DNA of 45,067 nt from a virus: positions 1 to 45,067 of the IMG/VR virus record IMGVR_UViG_3300037245_000415; one strand, given 5' to 3'. Positions 27,645 to 33,954 of the stretch are shown one piece after another (within the stretch, counting starts at the first letter, position 1; the number at the start of each line of letters is the position of its first letter). The notes under the pieces were generated by a model, which had not been told where the DNA came from, ran no database searches, and saw only the letters and a program-made list of their open reading frames with translations. Both the position numbers and the translations under genes were made by a program.

Positions 27645-28021
27645 TAGTTTAAAGCCTCGGGCCTTTTAGGTTGGTATTCAATATGAATGTGGTGGCCCTC
27701 TAGGATAATCTCTATCCAGGAAGCAGGGATACCTTTACGATTACAAAAGTCTTTAGCTACTGCTTTTAGTTCTGTAGCCTGTACTTCTGCACTAGGTACA
27801 TAACCTCTATGATGTATGTTTCTACACCAGCTTCTTATATCTACAGCCTGCGCGGGAGTAGCATAATGTAGAGATGTGTACCCATGCTTAACTGTAGTTT
27901 CAGAGCCAGAGGTAAGAACTAACTCATCTTTCCACTCTCTGTACTTATGATCTGCCTCAAATAGAAAGGCAGTAAGCATAGGATGCAGCTCTAACTCTAC
28001 TGAGGAGTCTTTACGTCTCAC
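27644..28021 (-). CDS. M15-like peptidoglycan peptidase (endolysin)
   Basis: The 125-residue protein carries LVLTSGSETTVKHGYTSLHY followed by ATPAQAVDIR. It ends its core with HHIHIEYQPKRP. This is the zinc-binding pattern of M15/VanY-type and related peptidases: H46 or H52, D61 and the final H113, where the family has H-x6-D/H and HxH. Such enzymes cut peptide bonds in peptidoglycan and in phages act as endolysins. There is no signal peptide, so a holin would be required. The start is GTG at 28021, which overlaps the stop of the 50-codon gene upstream (GTGA), implying coupled translation. Unusually, it sits between the large terminase and portal genes. Confidence 0.8.
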   Translation of the reverse strand: MRRKDSSVELELHPMLTAFLFEADHKYREWKDELVLTSGSETTVKHGYTSLHYATPAQAVDIRSWCRNIHHRGYVPSAEVQATELKAVAKDFCNRKGIPASWIEIILEGHHIHIEYQPKRPEALN

Positions 28022-28170
28022 TTTAACGCCTCCTTTACATCCTCTAAAATAGCGTTATCAATTTTATTATCTGTGCTATTAACATATTCAGTAAGTAGGC
28101 GTATAACAATAAGCTTACCTATCTTTCTTAGTAGCTTATATGCAAGTAGCTTTGCTATAATTGCGCTCAT
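28018..28170 (-). CDS. Mini-protein (50 aa) coupled to the endolysin gene; possible holin/antiholin
   Basis: The ATG at 28170 opens a 50-codon frame ending in TGA that overlaps the endolysin GTG. The product begins SAIIAKLLAYKLLRKIGKLI and continues VIRLLTEYV, a long amphipathic or weakly hydrophobic helix with several lysines and arginines; an acidic tail (NKIDNAILEDVKEALK) follows. It starts 17 bases after the large terminase stop with a GAGGTAAT ribosome binding site. Small genes with this hydrophobic-to-acidic layout beside phage lysis genes are often membrane-active, but charge in the helix makes a true transmembrane segment doubtful. Confidence 0.6.
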   Translation of the reverse strand: MSAIIAKLLAYKLLRKIGKLIVIRLLTEYVNSTDNKIDNAILEDVKEALK

Positions 28171-28187
28171 GGGTATTACCTCTGCAG

Positions 28188-29759
28188 TTAAAATTCTGAA
28201 TTATACTCAGGGACATCTATTGCATCAAACTCTTGGGACTCTATTATACTAGATGCTATTACAAACTCCCCGAATTCTTGTACTACTCTAGGGGCGTATG
28301 TCATTAAATCTAAGATGCCGTCAGTATTATCTCTCTTCATAGGATTAAACTGAGTTATCTGGAGATGGAGACACAACCTAGCTTCATCATAAGCGTACAT
28401 CTCTCCAGCAGCATATCCTTTAAACATATCTAAGATTCTAGCATTCTTATTGCGGCTACCTGAGTATATAGGCACAGCTTCTATTCCTACTATACCCATC
28501 TGCTGACATATAAAGTCAAACCAGTATAGGAGAGAGTATTGATAAGCATTTGCCTCTACTGCTATAAGCCTGCAATTATGAGTAAGAGCAAAAGTTAATG
28601 CCTTCTTAATAGTCTCACCGGGAGAGAATCTACCCTCTTCTAATTCCATTAATATAGGAGAGGCGTCATGTACTTCAAAGTAACCTACAGATACTGCATC
28701 AGATCCTAGTTTATCAGTCGCCGGATCTATTACTATAAAGTTACCGGCAGCTATATCTCCAGGTTCATAGGGTACAGGAGGTAGCTTAGATAGATCTATT
28801 AAATTATTAGCAGATACATTCTCATCATTAAGTACTTCTGAATAAAAGATCTCTGGGTGACCCATAGCAAGGTCATTCTTAAACTCTTCAGTAAGCTGCT
28901 TTATAGGCTGTAACTCTTCCCATAGCGATGTACCGTCTGCTAATATACCCCCAGTAATAAACTTAATCCAAGTGGGGTTTGTTTTTAGCTTTCTTAATAT
29001 AGAGTACTTAGTAGGATACATATTAGCTACGAATAAAAACATACATCCGCTAGGGGACTTAGCTTTCATTAATGTACCTACCATCCAGCTCTCTAAGGAC
29101 TTAGACTGTACTTCTGAATCCGCGCACTCTCTAGATTGTATATCGTCCATAAGAATAACATCAGGACGCTCATTCTTTATATTAAGTCCCCTTACAGAAG
29201 TCTCTGCTCCAGCTGCAGCTAGGGTAATGTTTCTACCTCTATACCCGAACTTCTTTAGTGCTTGAGTATCTTTTTCTACTCCTAGTTTCCAGTCACCAAA
29301 TACAGCTTTTATATTTGGCTCTTCTAACATATCTACTACATCAGATAATATGTTCTCTGCCAGCTTAGCGGTAGCTGCTACTACTAATATAAACTTACGG
29401 TTAGTAAATAGGATACAGTACATTAAGAATATTTTCATTAATGTAGACTTACCGAAACCACGGGGTAGACCTAGCGCTAGCTGAGGGAATATACGAGGTT
29501 TATGGATATAAGATAATAGCCAAGTCCAGACTCCTCTTTTAAATACATCAGGGAAGCAGAACTTAAATACAAGAGGCATTATTAACGCAGCTAAGAAATC
29601 TAAATCCCCTTTAGCTACTTCTTGTATTTCCTCAGAAGATGCCCCTAACTGAGTTATGCTATCTGCTTCATCTGTCGCTAATGAGTTAGCTGGGGAGTTA
29701 GAAGTTGGTACCTCTATACCCCCTAGCGACTCTAATAGATCGTCTTTCTTATACTCCAT
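28188..29759 (-). CDS. terL: Terminase large subunit
   Basis: The 523-residue protein has the two expected halves. The ATPase half holds a Walker A variant, GLPRGFGKST, at 97-106, and Walker B, VILMDDIQS, at 201-209. The nuclease half starts with FIVIDPATDKLGSDAVSVGY (D345 and D354 as metal ligands), followed by AVEANAYQY (about residue 398) and a late acidic DNTDGILDLM. It drives DNA packaging through the portal and cuts concatemers. It is preceded by a 58-codon gene and the small terminase and followed by the lysis pair. The 5' region has an Asp/Ser-rich 50-residue extension before the ATPase domain. Confidence 0.93.
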   Translation of the reverse strand: MEYKKDDLLESLGGIEVPTSNSPANSLATDEADSITQLGASSEEIQEVAKGDLDFLAALIMPLVFKFCFPDVFKRGVWTWLLSYIHKPRIFPQLALGLPRGFGKSTLMKIFLMYCILFTNRKFILVVAATAKLAENILSDVVDMLEEPNIKAVFGDWKLGVEKDTQALKKFGYRGRNITLAAAGAETSVRGLNIKNERPDVILMDDIQSRECADSEVQSKSLESWMVGTLMKAKSPSGCMFLFVANMYPTKYSILRKLKTNPTWIKFITGGILADGTSLWEELQPIKQLTEEFKNDLAMGHPEIFYSEVLNDENVSANNLIDLSKLPPVPYEPGDIAAGNFIVIDPATDKLGSDAVSVGYFEVHDASPILMELEEGRFSPGETIKKALTFALTHNCRLIAVEANAYQYSLLYWFDFICQQMGIVGIEAVPIYSGSRNKNARILDMFKGYAAGEMYAYDEARLCLHLQITQFNPMKRDNTDGILDLMTYAPRVVQEFGEFVIASSIIESQEFDAIDVPEYNSEF

Positions 29760-29763
29760 TAGG

Positions 29764-29940
29764 TTATAGTTCCTTTATCTCCTCAACCACAAGTCGTGTT
29801 AAGAGTCTGTCTAATACAGTTTTAGCAGAGGCTATATCAGAGGAAGAGAATACCAGTTCTCTAGGTAGCGGCTTAGGCTCCCCTCTTAGCTTAGCTAATA
29901 CATTCTGTAATTTAATATTAGCTCCCCTGACTTCGTGCAT
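29764..29940 (-). CDS. Small unknown gene between terminase subunits (58 aa)
   Basis: A frame from ATG 29940 to TAA 29764 fills the gap between the two terminase genes. It would give a lysine/arginine-rich helical protein (MHEVRGANIKLQNVLAKLRG, then EPKPLPRELVFSSSDIASAK and a helical end VVEEIKEL). GAAGGAGTATATAAC, just upstream, provides a ribosome binding site. It has no recognised family. Tight fit and codon use like the neighbours support a real gene, perhaps a terminase accessory protein. Confidence 0.6.
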   Translation of the reverse strand: MHEVRGANIKLQNVLAKLRGEPKPLPRELVFSSSDIASAKTVLDRLLTRLVVEEIKEL

Positions 29941-29954
29941 GTTATATACTCCTT

Positions 29955-30596
29955 CTATTCTATCTGTTTAGGTTCACCAGCACTGCTAGCGGCCTGAGCT
30001 TCTTCTACTTGTTTAAGTAAGTTACCAGAGGGCATAGTAAGTAACTCCTGCTCCCCCGCTTTTACAACTTGATTATTTATGTCTATAGAAAACTTATCAG
30101 CTATGACATTAGGTAATATTAAGTTAACTATATTCTGCTGGTTATTAACTTGCGGGGGTGCTGACTGACCTCTACGCTTAGCATTGTTAACCTTAGTAAG
30201 AGCGTCAATAATATCTCTAGGGCGAACTAATAATGGCATAGCTCTCTCTAGCTTAATTATTAAATTGTCTTCTAAGCTATCATACTTCCCATCTCTTACA
30301 TTATGAGACTGTAATGCTTTATATCTTAAGTCAGATACTTTACTTGAAAAAGACTTTTCAGCTAACATCTGAGATATGCGGCCGGGGGTAACTCCTAATG
30401 CAGAAGCTACAGAATCAGAACCTACGCCGGAACCTAATAACGCCAAGGCTCTTTCTTCTACGCTAGAAGAGATACCGGGAGAGTAGTGGTTACTAGGGGC
30501 AGAAGGTTCTATAGCTACTTCAGGGGCTTCTATTACTTCTACACCTAAGCTAGCTAATAGTTCTTCATTACTTTTCGAGGGGGTTAATGTATTCAT
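29955..30596 (-). CDS. Putative terminase small subunit
   Basis: The 213-residue protein contains a helix-turn-helix-like region at about residues 45-80 (SVEERALALLGSGVGSDSVA followed by SALGVTPGRISQMLAE), as expected for DNA recognition by a small terminase. A helical middle is the likely oligomerisation part. The Ala/Glu/Lys tail could contact the large subunit. It is the first gene of the late - strand operon. No Shine-Dalgarno sequence precedes the ATG; instead a TATAAT box lies 6 bases upstream (see promoter), so translation may be leaderless. An alternative is that it is a DNA-binding regulator. Confidence 0.75.
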   Translation of the reverse strand: MNTLTPSKSNEELLASLGVEVIEAPEVAIEPSAPSNHYSPGISSSVEERALALLGSGVGSDSVASALGVTPGRISQMLAEKSFSSKVSDLRYKALQSHNVRDGKYDSLEDNLIIKLERAMPLLVRPRDIIDALTKVNNAKRRGQSAPPQVNNQQNIVNLILPNVIADKFSIDINNQVVKAGEQELLTMPSGNLLKQVEEAQAASSAGEPKQIE

Positions 30597-30602
30597 ATAC
30601 TT

Positions 30603-30631
30603 ATTATAGATATTGTATCTTATATAGTAAA
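30603..30631 (-). promoter_or_regulatory. Candidate sigma70 promoter for the late operon
   Basis: On the - strand, TTTACT (30626-30631), 17 bases, then a perfect TATAAT (30603-30608). Transcription would start at about the A of the small terminase ATG (30596), giving a leaderless or nearly leaderless mRNA. The -35 matches 4 of 6. Confidence 0.5.
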
Positions 30632-30788
30632 TCGGGGAATCAGGTATAGGTTCTTATCTAACTACTAGCTTTTATTACTTCTTATATAAGTACCTCTTAA
30701 AAAAGTTTAGGAATATATTATACGCTCCTTAGGATAGGACACCTCTCAATTTCTAAAAAGGCCTTGGCCCCCTCCCTAAAGATATAGA

Positions 30789-30809
30789 TGCGAATGAGAA
30801 TCATTAGTG
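30789..30809. promoter_or_regulatory. Fur-box-like palindrome
   Basis: The sequence TGCGAATGAGAATCATTAGT matches 14 of 19 positions of the classical Fur box, including the whole AATGAxAATCATT core. This core is used by many gammaproteobacterial ferric uptake regulators. Whether the host repressor binds here is not known. Confidence 0.4.
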
Positions 30810-30861
30810 GTTAGATTTAGAGCTTAGCTAGGAGATAGGTATAGATAGAGGGATAGATGCT

Positions 30862-30983
30862 GGGGGTGGCGGGGGTGGCGCGCGAAAGATTGCTTAAGAT
30901 ATAAGCAGTTAGCTAGATATAGATACACAGTCTATATATACAGGGGTATAGCGGGAATATAGCTGGCCATACTGGGGGTGGCG
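30862..30983 (+). repeat. Three copies of GGGGGTGGC
   Basis: GGGGGTGGCG occurs at 30862-30871, 30871-30880 and 30974-30983. The first two overlap and form G5-T-G2-C-G5-T-G2, which fits a two-tier G-quadruplex. The surrounding DNA is AT-rich, so these G runs stand out. Confidence 0.6.
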
Positions 30984-31075
30984 TGATAGTATAAGTATAG
31001 ATAGAGAGATACACACACAGATACACACACTTAGGCATAGATAGGGCAGATAGGCAGATAAGGAGTGATAATCTA

Positions 31076-31267
31076 ATGACTAAAAAACAAGCTATATTCG
31101 CTAAACAGCATGACTGGTTTAGATTAGCAGTTAACACTAAAGCATCTGGCTTCGCTGTTATTGTAGAAGATAATGGAACTAAAGAAGTCACTTGTTTTAC
31201 TAGTTTTTATGATATGTGTAAATGGGCAGGTTATATAATGCTTGGGTACTCAAATGAATATATCTGA
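31076..31267 (+). CDS. Small early protein, unknown (63 aa)
   Basis: The ATG at 31076 has AAGGAG ten bases upstream. The product (TKKQAIFAKQHDWFRLAVNT at the N-terminus, then beta-like strands GFAVIVEDNG and EVTCFTSFYDM) is a small alpha/beta protein not recognised as a family. As the first gene of the + strand block it is a candidate early host-takeover protein, which is typical for such positions but not shown. It overlaps the next small gene by 14 bases. Confidence 0.6.
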   Translation: MTKKQAIFAKQHDWFRLAVNTKASGFAVIVEDNGTKEVTCFTSFYDMCKWAGYIMLGYSNEYI

Positions 31268-31415
31268 TAGTAAACTAGCTTATAAACTAACTTATAAACT
31301 TAAACTTATCCTTGCTGTAACTAAATGCGTTGTTATCATCTGGTTACTAGGTTTAAGAGACTTATTAATATTAGCTGCTCGCTGTGTAAGAAGGAAGAAG
31401 GAAGTTAGAAGCTAG
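31254..31415 (+). CDS. Small putative membrane protein (53 aa)
   Basis: The frame ATG 31254 to TAG 31415 encodes 53 residues. A central hydrophobic stretch (LKLILAVTKCVVIIWLLGLR, followed by DLLILAA) could span the membrane once. A strongly basic C-terminus (RRKKEVRS) would stay in the cytoplasm by the positive-inside rule. It starts inside the preceding gene, in another frame, and has no clear ribosome binding site, so it would depend on coupling. Confidence 0.4.
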   Translation: MNISDSKLAYKLTYKLKLILAVTKCVVIIWLLGLRDLLILAARCVRRKKEVRS

Positions 31416-31472
31416 AAGCTAATAGATAAGAGTTAGTTTTGTAAGTAGTTAGTTAAAAGAGGAAAATAAATA

Positions 31473-31533
31473 TGGCACGAAATGGCACGGTTTGGCAGGA
31501 TTTGCCCGATTGTGCCAAAATGCCATTGTGCCA
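31473..31533. repeat. Pentamer array 1 (TGGCA/TGCCA), phased
   Basis: TGGCA at 31473, 31483 and 31493, a degenerate TGCCC at 31503, then TGCCA at 31513, 31521 and 31529. Steps are 10,10,10,10,8,8 bases. Because TGCCA is the complement of TGGCA, the two halves face each other. Confidence 0.8.
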
Positions 31534-31598
31534 CGAACAATTCGGGTCGGTATTTGTGTATATTCCTCCCTTTTGGGCATCGCTCTTATCTAACTACT

Positions 31599-31742
31599 TG
31601 TGTATATATCTCTTATCTATAACTATGTATATTAGTAAGTCTATTAGTATGTATGTATTAGTGAATGAAAAACAATATATACCCCATTAGAATAGACATC
31701 AATCAGATATACAGGCATAGCTAGATAAGAGATATATACACA
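31599..31742. repeat. 21-base perfect inverted repeat
   Basis: Arms 31599-31619 and 31722-31742 are exact reverse complements over 21 bases. The core GTGTATATATCTCTTATCT reappears reversed. The centre is near 31670 with a 102-base spacer. Outside the arms, CTTATCTAACTACT (31585-31598) has a near-complementary copy at about 31766-31779 with one mismatch, extending the dyad. Confidence 0.8.
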
Positions 31743-31834
31743 CTTATAGATAACTACTTGTATATGGTAGTAGTTAGGTAAGAAGGAAGGATAGAAATAG
31801 GGCCATATACAGGGAAATAGGGCTTGACATCCGA

Positions 31835-31895
31835 TGGCACTATGGCACAATGGCACGATATGGCAGCATTTGGCACACTTTGGCAGATCGTGCCA
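31835..31895. repeat. Pentamer array 2 (TGGCA), phased
   Basis: TGGCA at 31835, 31843, 31851, 31861, 31871 and 31881, then TGCCA at 31891. Steps are 8,8,10,10,10,10 bases, the exact mirror of array 1. TTGACA at 31824-31829 with CACAAT at 31846-31851 (16-base spacer) could be a weak promoter covered by the array. Confidence 0.85.
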
Positions 31896-31936
31896 CGAAA
31901 AGCCTCAATTTCTTAACTAAGAGGGAGTAAAACATC

Positions 31937-32485
31937 ATGTTAAATAAGACATCAACAAATGTAAATAGTATTGACGCTGCTAAGTATAATACAGTAGACC
32001 ATCCTGACGTATTGCCTATGGATTGGGATTTACATAAATATAAAGAAGCAGATAATATAACAATAGCAAATGCTATTAAAATACTAGAATCAAGAATTAA
32101 CACCGGCCCACTTTTTAATAGTCCTAATCAAATTAAGGAGTTCTTGCGTTTAAAATTAGCAACTAGAAAAGAAGAAGTGTTTGCAGCTGTGTTTGTGGAT
32201 ACTCAATATAGACTGATTGAATACCGAGAAATGTCAGTAGGTACAATAGATCGCTGCGCTGTATACCCTAGAGAAGTGGCTTTAGCGGCATTAGAGCTTA
32301 ATGCTAAGGCTGTTATCTTTTGCCATAATCACCCTAGTGGTGATACAACGCCTAGTGAAGCAGACAAGCGCATGACTAAAGACCTTATTAGCTCGCTTGG
32401 GCTTCTTGATATTAAAGTACTTGATCACATCATTGTAGGCTGCGGCGATGCAACTAGTTTTGCTGAAAGAGGGCTAATATTATGA
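31937..32485 (+). CDS. RadC/JAB-domain (JAMM) protein
   Basis: The 182-residue protein ends in a complete RadC-type JAB domain. The segment VGTIDRCAVYPREVALAALE is followed by AKAVIFCHNHPSGDTTPSEA, with zinc ligands H130, H132 and D143, and then VLDHIIVG at 161-168. RadC-like proteins are widespread on plasmids, phages and islands. Despite the old name they are not proven DNA-repair enzymes and may be JAMM-type hydrolases acting in anti-defence or recombination. The first 75 residues are phage-specific and contain an Asn/Asp-rich start. The ATG at 31937 follows GAGGGAG. It is the first gene after the mirrored arrays and overlaps the next gene by four bases. Confidence 0.88.
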   Translation: MLNKTSTNVNSIDAAKYNTVDHPDVLPMDWDLHKYKEADNITIANAIKILESRINTGPLFNSPNQIKEFLRLKLATRKEEVFAAVFVDTQYRLIEYREMSVGTIDRCAVYPREVALAALELNAKAVIFCHNHPSGDTTPSEADKRMTKDLISSLGLLDIKVLDHIIVGCGDATSFAERGLIL

Positions 32486-32721
32486 GCACTAAAAACCCTA
32501 ATACTCATTATATAGTGCGCTATAAAGACGGCAGACCTATAGAAGCTTCTCCTATTCCTTGCCCTAAAGAGATGGCAATGAAATTAGCTTATGATACAGA
32601 ATACGAATATAGCGTTTATACTTATGGTATATTAACTATAGAGGCTGTAGAACTACAAGGCATTCCAGTTAGTACTATGACTATGGAAGAAGCTAACAAG
32701 GCAGCTAAAACAAAACACTAG
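32482..32721 (+). CDS. Protein of unknown function (79 aa)
   Basis: The ATG overlaps the RadC stop (ATGA). The protein has strand-like segments (HYIVRYKDGRPIEASPIPCP) and ends basic (NKAAKTKH). It shares its first bases (ATGAGCACTAAAAA) with the gene at 33541, both after the same ATTATG context. Its tight coupling to the RadC gene suggests a partner role, but no family was recognised. Confidence 0.6.
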   Translation: MSTKNPNTHYIVRYKDGRPIEASPIPCPKEMAMKLAYDTEYEYSVYTYGILTIEAVELQGIPVSTMTMEEANKAAKTKH

Positions 32722-32744
32722 TAATATTATAGGAGTATATAGCC

Positions 32745-33032
32745 ATGACTAATCAATCAGGTGATAGCCCATCTAAAACATATACACAAGAGCAGCTAAC
32801 AGATTTAGCTTTAGAGTTAGCTGCTACCTTACCTAGTCCTAAATATGGTGTACATAGGGCCACTATAGGTATGGAGTTAGATTTAGCTGTTAAGTATGAT
32901 AATTATCTCACTGAGCGCCCTTTTTTAATGCGCCGCGCCGAGCTGAAAATAAGAACTAAAAGCTATGAATGGCTAGAGCTTTTAGATTACGAACAAAAGC
33001 AGCTAGATATACTAGATAAGTTTTTTAGTTAA
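32745..33032 (+). CDS. Protein of unknown function (95 aa)
   Basis: Begins after TAGGAGTATATAGCC. The product is helical and charged, with a Ser/Thr-rich start and a middle segment HRATIGMELDLAVKYDNYLT followed by aromatic and charged helices to the end. It has no recognised motif. It belongs to the early operon by spacing and strand. Confidence 0.6.
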   Translation: MTNQSGDSPSKTYTQEQLTDLALELAATLPSPKYGVHRATIGMELDLAVKYDNYLTERPFLMRRAELKIRTKSYEWLELLDYEQKQLDILDKFFS

Positions 33033-33062
33033 CATCCCTTTATAGATTACGAGCAAATTATT

Positions 33063-33536
33063 ATGGCTGATATATTGGATCTTACAGAAAAACTAGCTGA
33101 AAAAGCAAAAACAGAAGTGGATGAGATAGTGGGTGAAATCACCGCTGACATGGTAGATGAATTAGTCGCTGAATTTGAAGCTGGATTTGAAGCTGAATTT
33201 GGGAAGAGTGTGGTCACATTTAAGAAGGATGTATTATTTATTGATGATTTAGAGTGTGGTATAGAATATGACTTAACCTATTCTATGGGCATAGGCGGCT
33301 TAATGAAAGAAGAAAACATTTCTATGGATTCTATAAATCTATTAGTAAATGGCTATGCATTACATATGAAAGGGAAAATCTCATTGTATAGTTTATGTGA
33401 TTTGTTTTTAGAAAAAACTGGCTTAGAGATAATGCTATTTAATAGCGTTAAAAATATGATGTATTTAAGAAAAGCTGAATGTGGATCATGTTTTTATGTT
33501 ACATTCCCTGTAATATCTTACGATAGCGAAGGTTAA
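33063..33536 (+). CDS. Acidic protein of unknown function (157 aa)
   Basis: A very acidic N-terminal third (about residues 10-60, with EKLAEKAKTEVDEIVGEITA and DELVAEFEAGFEAEFG) forms likely helices and could mimic DNA charge. The remainder is mixed alpha/beta (GIEYDLTYSMGIGGLM). Acidic early phage proteins sometimes block host DNA-binding defences; here this is only a suggestion. Four bases separate it from the next gene. Confidence 0.6.
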   Translation: MADILDLTEKLAEKAKTEVDEIVGEITADMVDELVAEFEAGFEAEFGKSVVTFKKDVLFIDDLECGIEYDLTYSMGIGGLMKEENISMDSINLLVNGYALHMKGKISLYSLCDLFLEKTGLEIMLFNSVKNMMYLRKAECGSCFYVTFPVISYDSEG

Positions 33537-33540
33537 TATT

Positions 33541-33954
33541 ATGAGCACTAAAAATAAACTAAACAAATACCGGCCTTCTCTTACCTCGGATGACATATTA
33601 CATATTATATCATTAGCTAAATTAGAGCAGCCGGCTATATCAACTGCATCTATATCAGTTATTTCTAAACTAGCGCCATTTCAAGCTAAGATAGAGAATG
33701 AAGGGCTTACAGCGTCTAATGCTAATACTGAACTGATAGATATAGCGGAGACTGTATTTAATTCTGCTATAAAAGCAGGTCATTTATCAAAAGAAGTCTA
33801 CTGGCAAAACTGCTACAATAAATGGGAAGATACCCCCACTTTTTGCAGCTTAGATGAAATAATAGGGGCTAATGAACACCGCTATTTAAATGATCTAATG
33901 TCACCAGAAGAAGCGGTAGAGTTTGAGGCTAAATCTGATAAGGATAAAATCTAA
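33541..33954 (+). CDS. Protein of unknown function (137 aa)
   Basis: Helical protein with a Ser/Thr/Ile-rich middle (QPAISTASISVISKLAPFQA) and an acidic end. It overlaps the 329-residue gene by one base (TAATGG). No motif was recognised. Conserved coupling with the following gene suggests that both work together. Confidence 0.6.
   Translation: MSTKNKLNKYRPSLTSDDILHIISLAKLEQPAISTASISVISKLAPFQAKIENEGLTASNANTELIDIAETVFNSAIKAGHLSKEVYWQNCYNKWEDTPTFCSLDEIIGANEHRYLNDLMSPEEAVEFEAKSDKDKI

Larger units (their letters stand above)
30597..31075. other. Divergent intergenic control region without genes
   Basis: This gap of 479 bases separates the - strand late operon from the + strand early genes. It is AT-rich and full of ATAGAT/GATAG/ATACAC steps, especially 30930-31060. 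It holds the late promoter candidate (30603-30631), a Fur-box-like palindrome (30789-30809), three GGGGGTGGC units (30862-30983) and the ribosome binding site AAGGAG (31060-31065) of the first early gene. A 15-base direct repeat shared with the array region lies at 30652-30666. A - strand frame through 30913-31191 is low-complexity and not believed. Confidence 0.6.
31416..31936. other. Intergenic region holding two mirrored pentamer arrays
   Basis: This region of about 520 bases has no convincing gene. It contains array 1 (31473-31533), a 21-base inverted repeat (arms 31599-31619 and 31722-31742), array 2 (31835-31895), TTGACA at 31824-31829 just before array 2, and the ribosome binding site of the RadC-like gene (GAGGGAG near 31921). 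The whole stretch 31473-31895 is roughly symmetric about 31684, suggesting a replication origin, a partition site or a complex operator. Confidence 0.65.

Noticed and set aside
30913-31191. Minus-strand frame of 92 codons with many Tyr/Cys/Leu
   Set aside because: It lies over the low-complexity ATAGAT/ATACAC tract and overlaps the better early gene at 31076; low-complexity translation.
31472-31690. Frame of 72 codons with a fair ribosome binding site (GAGGA)
   Set aside because: It begins exactly in array 1 and runs through the low-complexity inverted repeat; the product is unlike any protein and the array spacing explains the sequence better. It remains possible that a short peptide is made.
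31644-31856. Minus-strand frame of 70 codons
   Set aside because: It covers the mirrored half of the same dyad and mirrors the frame at 31472; it has no ribosome binding site and odd composition.
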